64,000 nucleotides of DNA from NCBI RefSeq assembly GCF_013337115.1, contig NZ_SGWE01000004.1:2487501-2551500 (forward strand), in the 5' to 3' direction. The notes below the pieces were generated by a model. That model saw only the letters and a program-made list of their open reading frames with translations, ran no database searches and was not told the DNA's origin. The translations under genes were made by a program, and so were the position numbers. Positions 36,414 to 45,859 of the stretch are shown one piece after another; positions within the stretch are counted from its first letter, which is position 1; the number at the start of each line of letters is the position of its first letter. This DNA is from Deinococcus sp. JMULE3. Its GTDB lineage: Bacteria > Deinococcota > Deinococci > Deinococcales > Deinococcaceae.

Positions 36414-36977
36414 TCAGTTGCTGTTGCCGCTGCCGTCCGGGGAGGGCGCGATCAGGGGGGACGGGGTGGCGTCCGTGGCGGGGGCCTCGCCCTGGCCCAG
36501 CAGGGCGCGCAGTTCCTCGATCACGGCGCGTTCCCTGTCGTTCACCTGCTCGCCGCCGATCCCGAGGAAGCCGCCTTCCTTCGCGGCGCCCGCGGTGCGT
36601 TCGGCCACGTTGATCAGCATGGCGCGGTAAGCGGCGGCGTCCTCGGGGCTGGCCTTGGCGGACACGAGCCACGCGGCCTGACGCACGCCTTCCAGGCTCT
36701 GCGCGCGGGCCTCGTCCATGTTCCGGGCGCGTTCCTGGTGCGGCATGGCCTGCGGGTCGGGCGCGGTGCCCAGCAGGTCGGCGGCCATGGCTTCCAGCAG
36801 CGGCGTGCGGCTCTGCGCGCTGACGCTCTCGCGTACTGCCTGTCCGATGGCCTGCGCCTCGGCGACCAGTCCGGTCAGGCCGCTGGGGCTGGCGGCGACG
36901 ACCGCCGCGCCGGCCCGGCCGGGACCGGTCATGACCTTGAACCACTCGTCTGCCGTGAAGTTGTCCTTGATGCTCAT
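36414..36977 (-). CDS. Hypothetical protein
   Basis: This 187-residue cytoplasmic protein begins MSIKDNFTADEWFKVMTGPGRAGAAVVAASPSG and has a helical body and an acidic, Pro/Ser-rich tail (ATDATPSPLIAPSPDGSGNSN). The sequence KEGGFLGIGGEQVNDRERAVIEELR suggests a conserved C-terminal helix. No family is recognised. TACCCT lies six bases before the ATG. Confidence 0.7.
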   Translation of the reverse strand: MSIKDNFTADEWFKVMTGPGRAGAAVVAASPSGLTGLVAEAQAIGQAVRESVSAQSRTPLLEAMAADLLGTAPDPQAMPHQERARNMDEARAQSLEGVRQAAWLVSAKASPEDAAAYRAMLINVAERTAGAAKEGGFLGIGGEQVNDRERAVIEELRALLGQGEAPATDATPSPLIAPSPDGSGNSN

Positions 36978-37019
36978 GCCTCCAGGGTACGGGCCGGGCG
37001 GCGGGGCGGTGTTCGGCGT

Positions 37020-37247
37020 TCATTCACGCTTGGGCAGGGCGCTCAGGTCGAAGCGGACCTGCTCGGTGTCCTCCCGGACGCTGACCGGGTCGGCCTCCAG
37101 CCCGTGCGAGCCGAACATGCCCCCGGCTGCGCCGCTGGCCCCCAGCGGATCATGGGTGCGCTCGTCCGGGGGGATCAGGGGTTTCATGCGCAGGGCCAGC
37201 ACGATCAGGACGACGGGCAGCACGATGAAGATCAGGAACGCGATCAT
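37020..37247 (-). CDS. Small single-pass membrane protein
   Basis: This 75-residue protein has one N-terminal membrane helix (MIAFLIFIVLPVVLIVLALRM) and a cytoplasmic tail of about 50 residues with no known motif. It lies on the same strand just downstream of the GrpB-like gene. The start at 37247 puts the helix at the very N-terminus; the longer open frame upstream is not protein-like. Confidence 0.65.
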   Translation of the reverse strand: MIAFLIFIVLPVVLIVLALRMKPLIPPDERTHDPLGASGAAGGMFGSHGLEADPVSVREDTEQVRFDLSALPKRE

Positions 37248-37303
37248 GGGGGCCTCCGGCGCGCGTCGGGGTGGGGGAGGGGCGCCCGAGCATCCTGGCA
37301 CGT

Positions 37304-37873
37304 TCAGGCGTCGCTGGGGGGCAGCGTCCAGCCGGTGCGGGCCGCCCACTCCTGCGCTCCGGCAATGATCAGGTCCATGACGGGGTCCTTGACGGCGTAG
37401 TAGGCGTCCACGTCGCGTGGGTGCAGCCGGGCAAGCTGCACCTTCACCTCGCCGTACGCAGCGGCGGCGAGTGGGGCAGCGCGCAGGAAGTCGCGCATCA
37501 GCAGCGGGTAGCGGTGGTTGAAGCGGCCCACCTCGCGCACATGCACGTGGACCTGCCCGGCGCGGCTGGCGTACGCCTTGCGCAGCTCGGCGGGGTCCAG
37601 GCTCAGCCCGGGCGGGAGGTGATCCGAGGTGACGGCGGGGCGCGGCTCGTAGCCCAGGGCCGCCAGGGTGTCCAGCAGGGCGGGCGCCGCGTTCAGGTCA
37701 CCCAGGCCGATCTGAAGGTCGGTCACGTCCTTGGCGGGCAGGCCGGGCACGGCGGTCGAGCCGATGTGGTGCAGGTGCGCGCCGGGCGGCAGGTGGGGGC
37801 GGATGGCGGCGGCCAGGGTATGGAAACGTGCCGCCCAGTGGGGACCGGGCGGCACGACGCGGATGACCTTCAT
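37304..37873 (-). CDS. GrpB-family (UPF0157) protein
   Basis: This 189-residue protein has the GrpB/UPF0157 nucleotidyltransferase-like fold: [23 protein letters not shown] with the family GST...KP.IDL-like motif, and later [25 protein letters not shown] and the end [24 protein letters not shown]. The biochemical role of the family is poorly known. The reading frame of the upstream HxlR gene, as sequenced, runs 176 bases into it. Confidence 0.88.
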   Translation of the reverse strand: MKVIRVVPPGPHWAARFHTLAAAIRPHLPPGAHLHHIGSTAVPGLPAKDVTDLQIGLGDLNAAPALLDTLAALGYEPRPAVTSDHLPPGLSLDPAELRKAYASRAGQVHVHVREVGRFNHRYPLLMRDFLRAAPLAAAAYGEVKVQLARLHPRDVDAYYAVKDPVMDLIIAGAQEWAARTGWTLPPSDA

Positions 37874-38249
37874 GGCGTTCAGCGTACGGGGTCAGCAGGG
37901 CGAGGGTTCGGTCGGTGCGGGGGTGGGGGGCGCCCAGGTGGGTCTTGGCCCAGCCGTCGATGGCGTCGATGACGCTCTGGAGTTCCAGGCCAGCCGGGGT
38001 GAGGCTGTAGACGCTGCGGGCGAGTTTGCCGTGGCTGTCCTCGGTGCGTTTGGTGATCAGCGTCAGGGTTTCGAGGTGTTCGAGGCGCTGCGTGAGGGTG
38101 GCGCTGTTGCAGCCGCCGACGGCGCGGGCGAGTTCGTTAAACCCTTTTTCACCGTTCAGCAGGGCGCGGACGATGTGCAGCACCCATTTCTCCTGCAACA
38201 CCCCGATGGCCCGGTAGACCGGGCAGAAACCAGTGTGTTCAGTGCTCAT
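37698..38249 (-). CDS. HxlR-family transcriptional regulator, C-terminus possibly frameshifted
   Basis: The winged-helix domain is intact: [52 protein letters not shown], then [28 protein letters not shown]. After that the frame reads an Arg/Pro-rich tail that overlaps the GrpB gene. If the G run at 37925-37930 had one base fewer, the protein would end [15 protein letters not shown] at a stop at 37892, with no overlap. HxlR proteins sense small molecules through an N-terminal Cys (here Cys9) and usually control a neighbouring oxidoreductase; the divergent nitroreductase is the obvious target. Confidence 0.85.
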   Translation of the reverse strand: MSTEHTGFCPVYRAIGVLQEKWVLHIVRALLNGEKGFNELARAVGGCNSATLTQRLEHLETLTLITKRTEDSHGKLARSVYSLTPAGLELQSVIDAIDGWAKTHLGAPHPRTDRTLALLTPYAERHEGHPRRAARSPLGGTFPYPGRRHPPPPAARRAPAPHRLDRRARPARQGRDRPSDRPG

Positions 38250-38301
38250 GCCCAGAGTTTACACTGCGGGACTGACCAGATCATGACGAAAGACACACCG
38301 C

Positions 38302-38330
38302 TTGACTTTTCAAAGCACTGGGGTTAACCT
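38302..38330 (+). promoter_or_regulatory. Leaderless promoter of the nitroreductase
   Basis: TTGACT at 38302-38307 and TAACCT at 38325-38330 have 17 bases between them, and the ATG follows six bases later. The HxlR operator is expected in this 87-base divergent region. Confidence 0.7.
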
Positions 38331-38336
38331 TCCGGC

Positions 38337-38957
<621 letters not shown>

Positions 38958-39006
38958 TTCACCTCCCGGTGTCGGGCCCGCGCGCGCGGGCACACCGGAC
39001 CTCAGG

Positions 39007-39024
39007 CCGCCCCCACCGGGGCGG
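39007..39024 (+). terminator. Rho-independent terminator of the nitroreductase gene
   Basis: CCGCCCC / GGGGCGG with a four-base loop is followed directly by TTTTTT, the clearest intrinsic terminator in the window. Confidence 0.92.
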
Positions 39025-39122
39025 TTTTTTCACATTCCCCCTGTCCCCAGGCAGGTACTGCACCCGGCGCGCCGGGCGGGCTGATATTCCACAGACAGGC
39101 AAAGCCCTACAATGTGGAGCGC

Positions 39123-40811
39123 ATGAAAAACAACCTTCTCCTGATCGGCGCGGCGCTGACCCTCAGCAGCTGCTCCATGATCCTGGGCCCCTCCACCGTG
39201 GACGTCACCGTCATCGGCGTGAACGACTTCCACGGCAACCTGCTGCCCACCAGCTTCCGCGTGCCCGACCCCGCCGACCGCACCAAGACCCTGACCGTCC
39301 AGGCCGGCGGCGTCGAGGCCATCGGCGGCATCCTCGCCGAGGCCCGCCGCACCAACCCCAACACCGTCTTCGTCGGCGTGGGCGACATGACCGGCGCCAG
39401 CCCCCTGATCAGCGGCCTGCTGCGCGACGAACCCACCATCGACGCCCTGAACGGCCTGGGCATGGCCGTCAATGTCGTCGGCAACCACGAATTCGACTAC
39501 GGCTTCGCCGAACTGATGCGCTACCAGAAGGGCGGCTGCAACAGCAACGACGCCGCCAAGGCCTGCAAATTCAACAACACCTTCGAAGGCGCCAAGTTCC
39601 CTTACATCGCCGCGAACGTCATCGACGAGAAGACCGGCCAGCCCGTCCTGCCCGCCTACAAGATCGTGCAGGTCGGCAAGGCCAAGGTCGCCTTCGTCGG
39701 CGCCGTCCTGAAGGACACCCCCACCGTCGTCACGCCCGCCGGTGTCGCCGGACTGAAATTCGAGGATGAAGTGAGGAGCATCAACGCCGCCATCCCCGCC
39801 ATCAAGCGCATGGGCGCCGACGCCATCGTCGCGCTCGTCCACCAGGGCGGCACCAGCAAGGACGCCTTCGACGTCGTGGACTGCAAGACCCTCACCGGCC
39901 CCATCGTGGACGTCGCCAGGGGCCTCGACCCCGCCGTCAGCGCCATCATGACCGGCCACACCCACCGCGGCTACAACTGCCTGGTGCCCGGCCCCGACGG
40001 CAAGGACCGCATCGTCATCCAGGGCGACGCGCTGGGCCACCTGCTGCAGCGCATCGACATGACCGTCGACACCCGCGCCAACCGCGTCACCGCCATCCGC
40101 GCCAGCAACGTCGTCGTGGACGCCGCCAAGGCCCCCAAGGACGCCGCCATGACCGCCCTGGTCCAGAAGGCCAAGGGCCTCACCGACCCGATCTCCAAGA
40201 CCGTCATCGCCACGCTGGGCGTCGAGCAGATCAGCCGCACCGCGGGCACCAACGGCGAGAGCCCCCTGGGCCGCGTCATCGCCGACAGCCAGCTGGCCGC
40301 CACCGCGCCCGCCAGCAAGGGCGGCGCCGTCATCGCCTTTATGAATCCCGGCGGCATCCGCGCCGACCTGCCCGTGAACGTCCCCAACCCCAGCAAGCAG
40401 GTCACGTACGGTGACGCGTTCACCGTGCAGCCCTTCGGGAACATCCTGACTGTCATCACCCTGACCGGCGCGCAGATCAAGGAAGCGCTCGAGCAGCAGT
40501 TCGACAACCCCTCCGCCGGCAGCAACCGCATCCTGCAGGTCAGCAAGGGCTTCACGTATACCTGGGACAACGCCAAACCCAAGGGCGAGAAGGTCAGCGA
40601 CATCCAGCTGAACGGCCAGGCCATCGACCCCGCCGCCAGCTACCGCGTCGTCGTGAACAACTTCCTCGCCGACGGCGGCGACGGCTTCACCGCCTTCGCC
40701 AAGGGCACCAGCCGTCTCGGCGGCGACCTGGACATCGACGCCTTCCGCGCGTTCCTGACGAGCACCACCGTCAGCCCCGACACCACCGAACGCATCAAGC
40801 GCCTGAACTGA
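39123..40811 (+). CDS. Surface 5'-nucleotidase / UshA-family lipoprotein
   Basis: This 562-residue protein starts with a lipoprotein signal (LIGAALTLSSCSM; lipid Cys17). The N-terminal metallophosphatase domain has IGVNDFHGNLL, VGVGDMTGASPL, VVGNHEFDYG and MTGHTHRGYNC. The C-terminal substrate domain has GGIRADLPVN, TYGDAFTVQPFGN and NNFLADGGDGFTAF. The family removes phosphate from extracellular nucleotides so that nucleosides can be taken up. Strong C-ending codon use suggests good expression. The ATG at 39123 is preferred; a GTG nine bases earlier is possible. Confidence 0.94.
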   Translation: MKNNLLLIGAALTLSSCSMILGPSTVDVTVIGVNDFHGNLLPTSFRVPDPADRTKTLTVQAGGVEAIGGILAEARRTNPNTVFVGVGDMTGASPLISGLLRDEPTIDALNGLGMAVNVVGNHEFDYGFAELMRYQKGGCNSNDAAKACKFNNTFEGAKFPYIAANVIDEKTGQPVLPAYKIVQVGKAKVAFVGAVLKDTPTVVTPAGVAGLKFEDEVRSINAAIPAIKRMGADAIVALVHQGGTSKDAFDVVDCKTLTGPIVDVARGLDPAVSAIMTGHTHRGYNCLVPGPDGKDRIVIQGDALGHLLQRIDMTVDTRANRVTAIRASNVVVDAAKAPKDAAMTALVQKAKGLTDPISKTVIATLGVEQISRTAGTNGESPLGRVIADSQLAATAPASKGGAVIAFMNPGGIRADLPVNVPNPSKQVTYGDAFTVQPFGNILTVITLTGAQIKEALEQQFDNPSAGSNRILQVSKGFTYTWDNAKPKGEKVSDIQLNGQAIDPAASYRVVVNNFLADGGDGFTAFAKGTSRLGGDLDIDAFRAFLTSTTVSPDTTERIKRLN

Positions 40812-40831
40812 ACCCAGCCGCAGGAGCACCG

Positions 40832-40852
40832 GAGGCCGCCCAGTGCGGCCTC
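40832..40852 (+). terminator. Terminator of the nucleotidase gene
   Basis: GAGGCCGC / GCGGCCTC with a five-base loop is followed by TTCTTCGT. Confidence 0.82.
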
Positions 40853-40872
40853 TTCTTCGTATCCGCGACTTC

Positions 40873-41021
40873 ATACGGGATTCAAGTGATTCCACATCAT
40901 TCGGAGTCGCCCGGTGGCCCCCTCACCCTTCCGTCGCTTCGCTCCTCCCTCCCTCTCCCACCAGGGGAGAGGGGAAAATGGAACGCGATCACGGTGCAAG
41001 CAAGTCAATTTAATCCCGTAT
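40873..41021 (-). repeat. Dispersed repeat family A, copy 3 (inverted)
   Basis: The ends are ATACGGGATTCAAGTGATTC and, on the other side, TTTAATCCCGTAT. The order of internal blocks is reversed relative to copies 1 and 2, so it lies in opposite orientation. Its last base is the first base of the complement of the ABC-F stop codon (TGATACGGG again). Confidence 0.85.
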
Positions 41022-42619
41022 CAGGCCTCCTGCACCCCGCCACCCCCGACGCGCCACTCGCGGGTGGCAACCCGTTCCACCAGCCGCCGGTCATGACTGG
41101 CGAGCAGCACCGTGCCCGGAAAGTCCAGCAGCAGCGCCTCGAGCGCCTCGATGGCCCGGACGTCCAGGTGGTTGGTGGGTTCGTCCAGCAGCAGTACCTG
41201 CGCGCGCGTGACCCGCAGCCGCGCGAGGCTCAGGCGCGTCCGCTGCCCGCCCGACAGACCTGCGAGGGGGAAGGCCGGGCCGCCCGGCACCTCCAGCGCC
41301 GCCGCGACCTCGTGCAGCTGGTGCGGGGTCAGCAGGGGATTGGCGTCCAGCAGCGCGTCCCCGACCGTCTCCAGCCCGCGCAGGTCCTCGCCGTGCTGCC
41401 CGACCAGGCTGACGGTCAGGCCCGCGCCCCACGTCACCGACCCCCCGTGTGGCAACCCGCCCAGCAGGGCGCGCAGCAGCGTACTCTTGCCGCCTCCGTT
41501 CGGGCCGGTCAGCGCCACCCGGTCCCCCCGGCGGACGTGCAGGGTCACGCCGGACAGCACCACCCCGGAGTCGCGCGCCACGCTCAGGTCGCGGACGGTC
41601 AGCACCTCCAGCGGTCCCGGTGGTACGGGCGGCAGCGTCAGCCGCAGCGTCCGCGCGTCCCGGAACGGTTTGTCCGGTGCCTGCACGTCCATCCGTTCGA
41701 TCTGCCGCTCCATGGCCCGCGCGCGGTTCGAGAACAGCACCTGCGCCCGCCCCGCCTTGTGCGACGACAGGAACTTGTCGTTGTCCCGCGCCCGCGAGCG
41801 GTTCTCCTCGACGCTGCCCCGGCTGCTCAGGCGGCGGCGTTCCTCGTCCAGCGCCGCGCGCCTGCGGCGGTACGCCTCGAAATCGCGGGCCTGCGCCTCA
41901 CGGAGCGTCGCCTTCAGCGCCATCGCTTCCGAATAATTGCCGGGGTACACGCTCAGCGATCCGCGTTCCAGTTCCGCCACGCCGGTCGCCACCTCATCTA
42001 GGAACGCCCGGTCGTGACTCGTCAGCACGAACGCCGCGTCGGACGCGCGAATCCAGTCGCGCAGCCACGCCGCCCCCTCTGCGTCCAGGTGGTTCGTCGG
42101 TTCGTCCAGCAGGTACACGTCCGCCGGGGCCAGCAGCAGCGCCGCCAGCAGCACCCGCCGCGCCTGCCCGCCCGACAGCCGGTCCGCGCGCGCCCCGCCG
42201 TCCAGGCCCAGCCCCGCCAGCACCGCCGAAGCCCGCCCCGCGAAGTCGTACCCACCCGCGAGCCGGTAGGCCTCCTCGGCGTCCGCGAAGGCCAGCAGCG
42301 CCGCCTCCGACCCGTCCGAGAGCGCCGCCGAGGCCGCGTCGAACGCCAACTGCGCCTCGGCCAGTGCCGGGGGCGTGACAGCCTCCAGCACCGATCCGCC
42401 CAGCGCCTGCGCCTGCGCCAGCAGCGCCACGCGGCCCGGGCGCGTCACCACGCCCGCATCCGGCGCGTCCAGCCCCGCCAGCACGCGCAGCAGCGTGCTC
42501 TTGCCACTGCCATTCTCCCCGACCAGCGCCAGCCGTTCCCCGGCCCCCACGGTCAGCTCCACATCCGAAAACACCACACGGTCCGCGAACGAGCGCGCGA
42601 CCCCACTCAACATCAGCAT
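41021..42619 (-). CDS. ABC-F family ATPase
   Basis: This 532-residue protein has two ATPase domains in one chain: Walker A VGENGSGKSTLL and TGPNGGGKSTLL, signatures LSGGQARRVLLA and LSGGQRTRLSLA, Walker B YLLDEPTNHLD and LLLDEPTNHLD. There are no membrane segments, and a basic linker joins the domains (RRRRAALDEERRRLSSRGSVEENRSRARDNDK). ABC-F proteins act on ribosomes, either as translation factors or in antibiotic resistance. The ATG at 42619 has AGGGGGA seven bases before it. Confidence 0.92.
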   Translation of the reverse strand: MLMLSGVARSFADRVVFSDVELTVGAGERLALVGENGSGKSTLLRVLAGLDAPDAGVVTRPGRVALLAQAQALGGSVLEAVTPPALAEAQLAFDAASAALSDGSEAALLAFADAEEAYRLAGGYDFAGRASAVLAGLGLDGGARADRLSGGQARRVLLAALLLAPADVYLLDEPTNHLDAEGAAWLRDWIRASDAAFVLTSHDRAFLDEVATGVAELERGSLSVYPGNYSEAMALKATLREAQARDFEAYRRRRAALDEERRRLSSRGSVEENRSRARDNDKFLSSHKAGRAQVLFSNRARAMERQIERMDVQAPDKPFRDARTLRLTLPPVPPGPLEVLTVRDLSVARDSGVVLSGVTLHVRRGDRVALTGPNGGGKSTLLRALLGGLPHGGSVTWGAGLTVSLVGQHGEDLRGLETVGDALLDANPLLTPHQLHEVAAALEVPGGPAFPLAGLSGGQRTRLSLARLRVTRAQVLLLDEPTNHLDVRAIEALEALLLDFPGTVLLASHDRRLVERVATREWRVGGGGVQEA

Positions 42620-42844
42620 CAGTTCATCCCCCTGACGGGACAGGCCAGCCCACACGTGGCAGGCGGCAACTCGGAACACGGCAGTCAGGGGTTACAGACG
42701 CAAGACAGGGAATCCTTTGAATGAACAGAGGGCCGGAACAGCCGGGCCACCCCGGCGATCACGTCGCACCGTAGCACTCGCCCCCACCGGCAGACATGCG
42801 CCGGGTGGCCTACCGCGCCGCGCCCACCGCTATCATGAGCGGCA

Positions 42845-43436
<592 letters not shown>

Positions 43437-43613
43437 CCCACCTCCTCGCCATGCCCGCGGCACATGAAGAATCCCCCCCGCTTGACCGGCACCGGCACTT
43501 CGGGGAACATGACACTCGGCGCGCCGCACGGGCGCGGAAGTAGGGTTACTACCCCCAACGGCATCCTGGACGTGCGTGGCAGCGTCCGCTTTTCTGTTTC
43601 GCGGAGTGACACA

Positions 43614-44387
43614 ATGGAATCACTGTTCGGCTGGATCACCCAGCCTGAAGCGTGGCTGGCGTTCGGTACGCTGCTGCTGCTCGAAGTCGTGCTCGGTATC
43701 GACAACGTCATCTTCATCTCGATCCTGGCCGGGAAGCTCCCGCCGGAGCAGCGCCAGCGCGCCCGGACCATCGGCCTGCTGGCCGCCATGCTCATGCGCC
43801 TGGGCCTGCTGTTCTCGATCAGCTGGATCTACAGCCTGAAAACCGACCTGTTCACCCTGTTCGGCATGGGCTTCTCCGGACGGGACCTGATCCTGATCTT
43901 CGGCGGTCTGTTCCTGCTCTACAAGGCCGTCAAGGAAATGCATGAGCAGCTCGAAGGCCCCGGCGCGCACGAGGGGACCCCCACCGCCGGGAAGGTCGCG
44001 GGCGCGAACTTCGCCGCGATCATCGGGCAGATCATGATCCTCGACATCGTCTTCAGCCTCGACAGCGTCATCACCGCCGTCGGCATGGCCGACGACATCG
44101 GCGTGATGGTCGCCGCCGTCGTCGTGACCGTCCTGATCATGCTCGTCGCCGCGCGCCCCATCGGGGACTTCGTGCAGGCCCACCCCACCGTGAAGATGCT
44201 CGCCCTGGCGTTCCTGCTCCTGATCGGCGTGAACCTCATCGCGGACGGCTTCGGCTTCAAGATCCCCAAGGGCTACACGTACTTCGCGATGGGCTTCGCG
44301 ATCGCCGTGGAACTCCTGAACCTGCGCATGCGGCGCGGCAAGGCCGTGCAACTGCACGAGACGAACCGCCACCCCGACGCGGGCTGA
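43614..44387 (+). CDS. TerC-family integral membrane protein
   Basis: This 257-residue protein has about seven membrane segments and the family motifs LEVVLGIDNVIFISILAGKLP, LDIVFSLDSVITAVGMADD (the charged Asp pairs) and the end FAMGFAIAVELLNLRMRRG. TerC/YkoY-like proteins export metals such as Mn2+, often to metalate secreted proteins. The roughly 100-base leader (43510-43613) has GTAG-GGTTA-CTAC and GGACG/CGTCC hairpins followed by GCTTTTC, so a metal-sensing leader is possible but not established. Confidence 0.9.
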   Translation: MESLFGWITQPEAWLAFGTLLLLEVVLGIDNVIFISILAGKLPPEQRQRARTIGLLAAMLMRLGLLFSISWIYSLKTDLFTLFGMGFSGRDLILIFGGLFLLYKAVKEMHEQLEGPGAHEGTPTAGKVAGANFAAIIGQIMILDIVFSLDSVITAVGMADDIGVMVAAVVVTVLIMLVAARPIGDFVQAHPTVKMLALAFLLLIGVNLIADGFGFKIPKGYTYFAMGFAIAVELLNLRMRRGKAVQLHETNRHPDAG

Positions 44388-44401
44388 CCCGCCCCCATGG
44401 A

Positions 44402-44431
44402 AGCGCCCCACCGCTGTGCAGGTGGGGCGCT
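44402..44431. terminator. Bidirectional terminator
   Basis: An 11-base perfect stem AGCGCCCCACC / GGTGGGGCGCT with an eight-base loop lies between converging genes. Confidence 0.8.
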
Positions 44432-44459
44432 CTGCGTTCATGCCGTTGGCAGACGCCGT

Positions 44460-45851
44460 TCAGGGGCGCGCCGGGTACTCCAGCGCCACCCGGAACCTCC
44501 GGCGGTTGTCCGGTTCGCCGTACGCCAGCAGCGGTCCACGGTCATCCTCCACCCACGCGTGACTCAGGAGCTGCCCACCCTGACGCGCCACCCCGCTGAC
44601 GAACACCGCCGGGTGCCCCAGACGCCGCAGCGCCCGGTACGTCGCGTAAGCGCGCGGCAGGCACACCCCCGCGCGCCGCTGCCGTGGGTGCAGCAGGTAC
44701 GTCACGAGGCGCACGCAGCTGATCACGTCCAGTTGCGCCTCGGGCGGCAGGTGAACGGGACGGGCCTGCGGGCAGGACGCGAGGTGCCCACGGGGGTCCC
44801 CGCCGCGCCGCACGGCCCACACCGCCCACAGCACGGCACGCAGGGCGCCCGGCAGGCGGCGCAGCAGCGCCGGAACGCGGCCCGCCCGCTTGCGCAGGTG
44901 CAGGAAGCGCAGATCGGTCCGCAGGCCATCGCGCCGCATGGCCGCCTGAATCCGGGGGCGGGTCACGTCCGGACGCAGGTCCTGCTGCGGCCCCGGACTG
45001 CACAGGTCCCGGAACGCCCCCCAGGTGGCCGAAGCGCCGATCCGGTGGGCGTGGGCGTCCAGTTGCCCGTCCGTCAGGCGGTGGCGGGTGCGCAGCAGGT
45101 GCAGGTCCAGCAGGTCCGCGCCCTTCAGGCCGCCCCGGTCCCCGCCCCAGCTGCGTCCCAGGGCGAGCACCACCACCACCTCGTCCAGAGGATGGGGGCG
45201 CAGCACTGTCAGGTCCTCCCACGCCGTGGGTCTGGCCCGCTGCCACAGGCCGCGCGTGATCGCCGCCGCGCGCGCCGCGCCCGCGTAGGTGTTCGAGGGC
45301 ATGAACCGGTGAACGTCCAGGCGCGCCAGCCCGCCCGGACTGAGCAGGTGCGCCGTCTCGTGATTCCAGTGCTGCGGGCGGGCGTGCAGCCCGTCGCTGC
45401 GCCACCCGCGCGCCAGGGCCAGATGCACGGCGCGCGTGACGACCTCCGGGTCGGGGGGCAGCAGCAGGTCCACGTCCCCGTAGAAGCGCTCCGCCGGGGA
45501 GTCGTACTCGAATTCCGCCAGGGCGAAGCCCTTGAACAGCAGCGCCGGAATCCCAGCCGCCGCCCAGGCGCGCAGCAGGTCCCGCACCTCGGCCCGGATC
45601 TGCTGGTGGCGCAGCGCGAGGTGCGCGGCGTCCTCGCGCAGCGCGCCGCGCCAGGGGTGATCGCGGGGCAGGCGGGCGCGCAGGGCGCCGCCCAGTCCAG
45701 CCTGACGGGCGGCGCGGAGCATCGCGGGGGTCAGCTGTTCGGGTGGGAGGGTCAGGGCTCCCTGCAGGTCAGCGTGGGCGTCGGTGCGGGGGCCTGGGCC
45801 TGACAGGGCTGGGCCTGACAGGGCTGGGCCTGACGGGGCAGGGCCGGACAT
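44460..45851 (-). CDS. Nucleotidyltransferase fused to a lasso-peptide B2-like protease domain
   Basis: This is a 463-residue two-domain protein. Residues about 80-330 match the uncharacterised nucleotidyltransferase family (PF14907): GIPALLFKGFALAEFEYD, FYGDVDLLLPPDPEVV and a conserved LDVHRF. The C-terminal 130 residues match the transglutaminase-like B2 protease of lasso peptide clusters (PF13471): RAGVCLPRAYATYRALRRLGHPAVFVSGV with the likely catalytic Cys, and LLSHAWVEDD with the His. No precursor peptide, B1 recognition protein or cyclase is visible. The N-terminus has a GPALSG tandem repeat encoded by a 15-base DNA repeat. The gene lies eight bases after hslO on the same strand. Confidence 0.8.
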   Translation of the reverse strand: MSGPAPSGPALSGPALSGPGPRTDAHADLQGALTLPPEQLTPAMLRAARQAGLGGALRARLPRDHPWRGALREDAAHLALRHQQIRAEVRDLLRAWAAAGIPALLFKGFALAEFEYDSPAERFYGDVDLLLPPDPEVVTRAVHLALARGWRSDGLHARPQHWNHETAHLLSPGGLARLDVHRFMPSNTYAGAARAAAITRGLWQRARPTAWEDLTVLRPHPLDEVVVVLALGRSWGGDRGGLKGADLLDLHLLRTRHRLTDGQLDAHAHRIGASATWGAFRDLCSPGPQQDLRPDVTRPRIQAAMRRDGLRTDLRFLHLRKRAGRVPALLRRLPGALRAVLWAVWAVRRGGDPRGHLASCPQARPVHLPPEAQLDVISCVRLVTYLLHPRQRRAGVCLPRAYATYRALRRLGHPAVFVSGVARQGGQLLSHAWVEDDRGPLLAYGEPDNRRRFRVALEYPARP

Positions 45852-45859
45852 GTGGCGGT

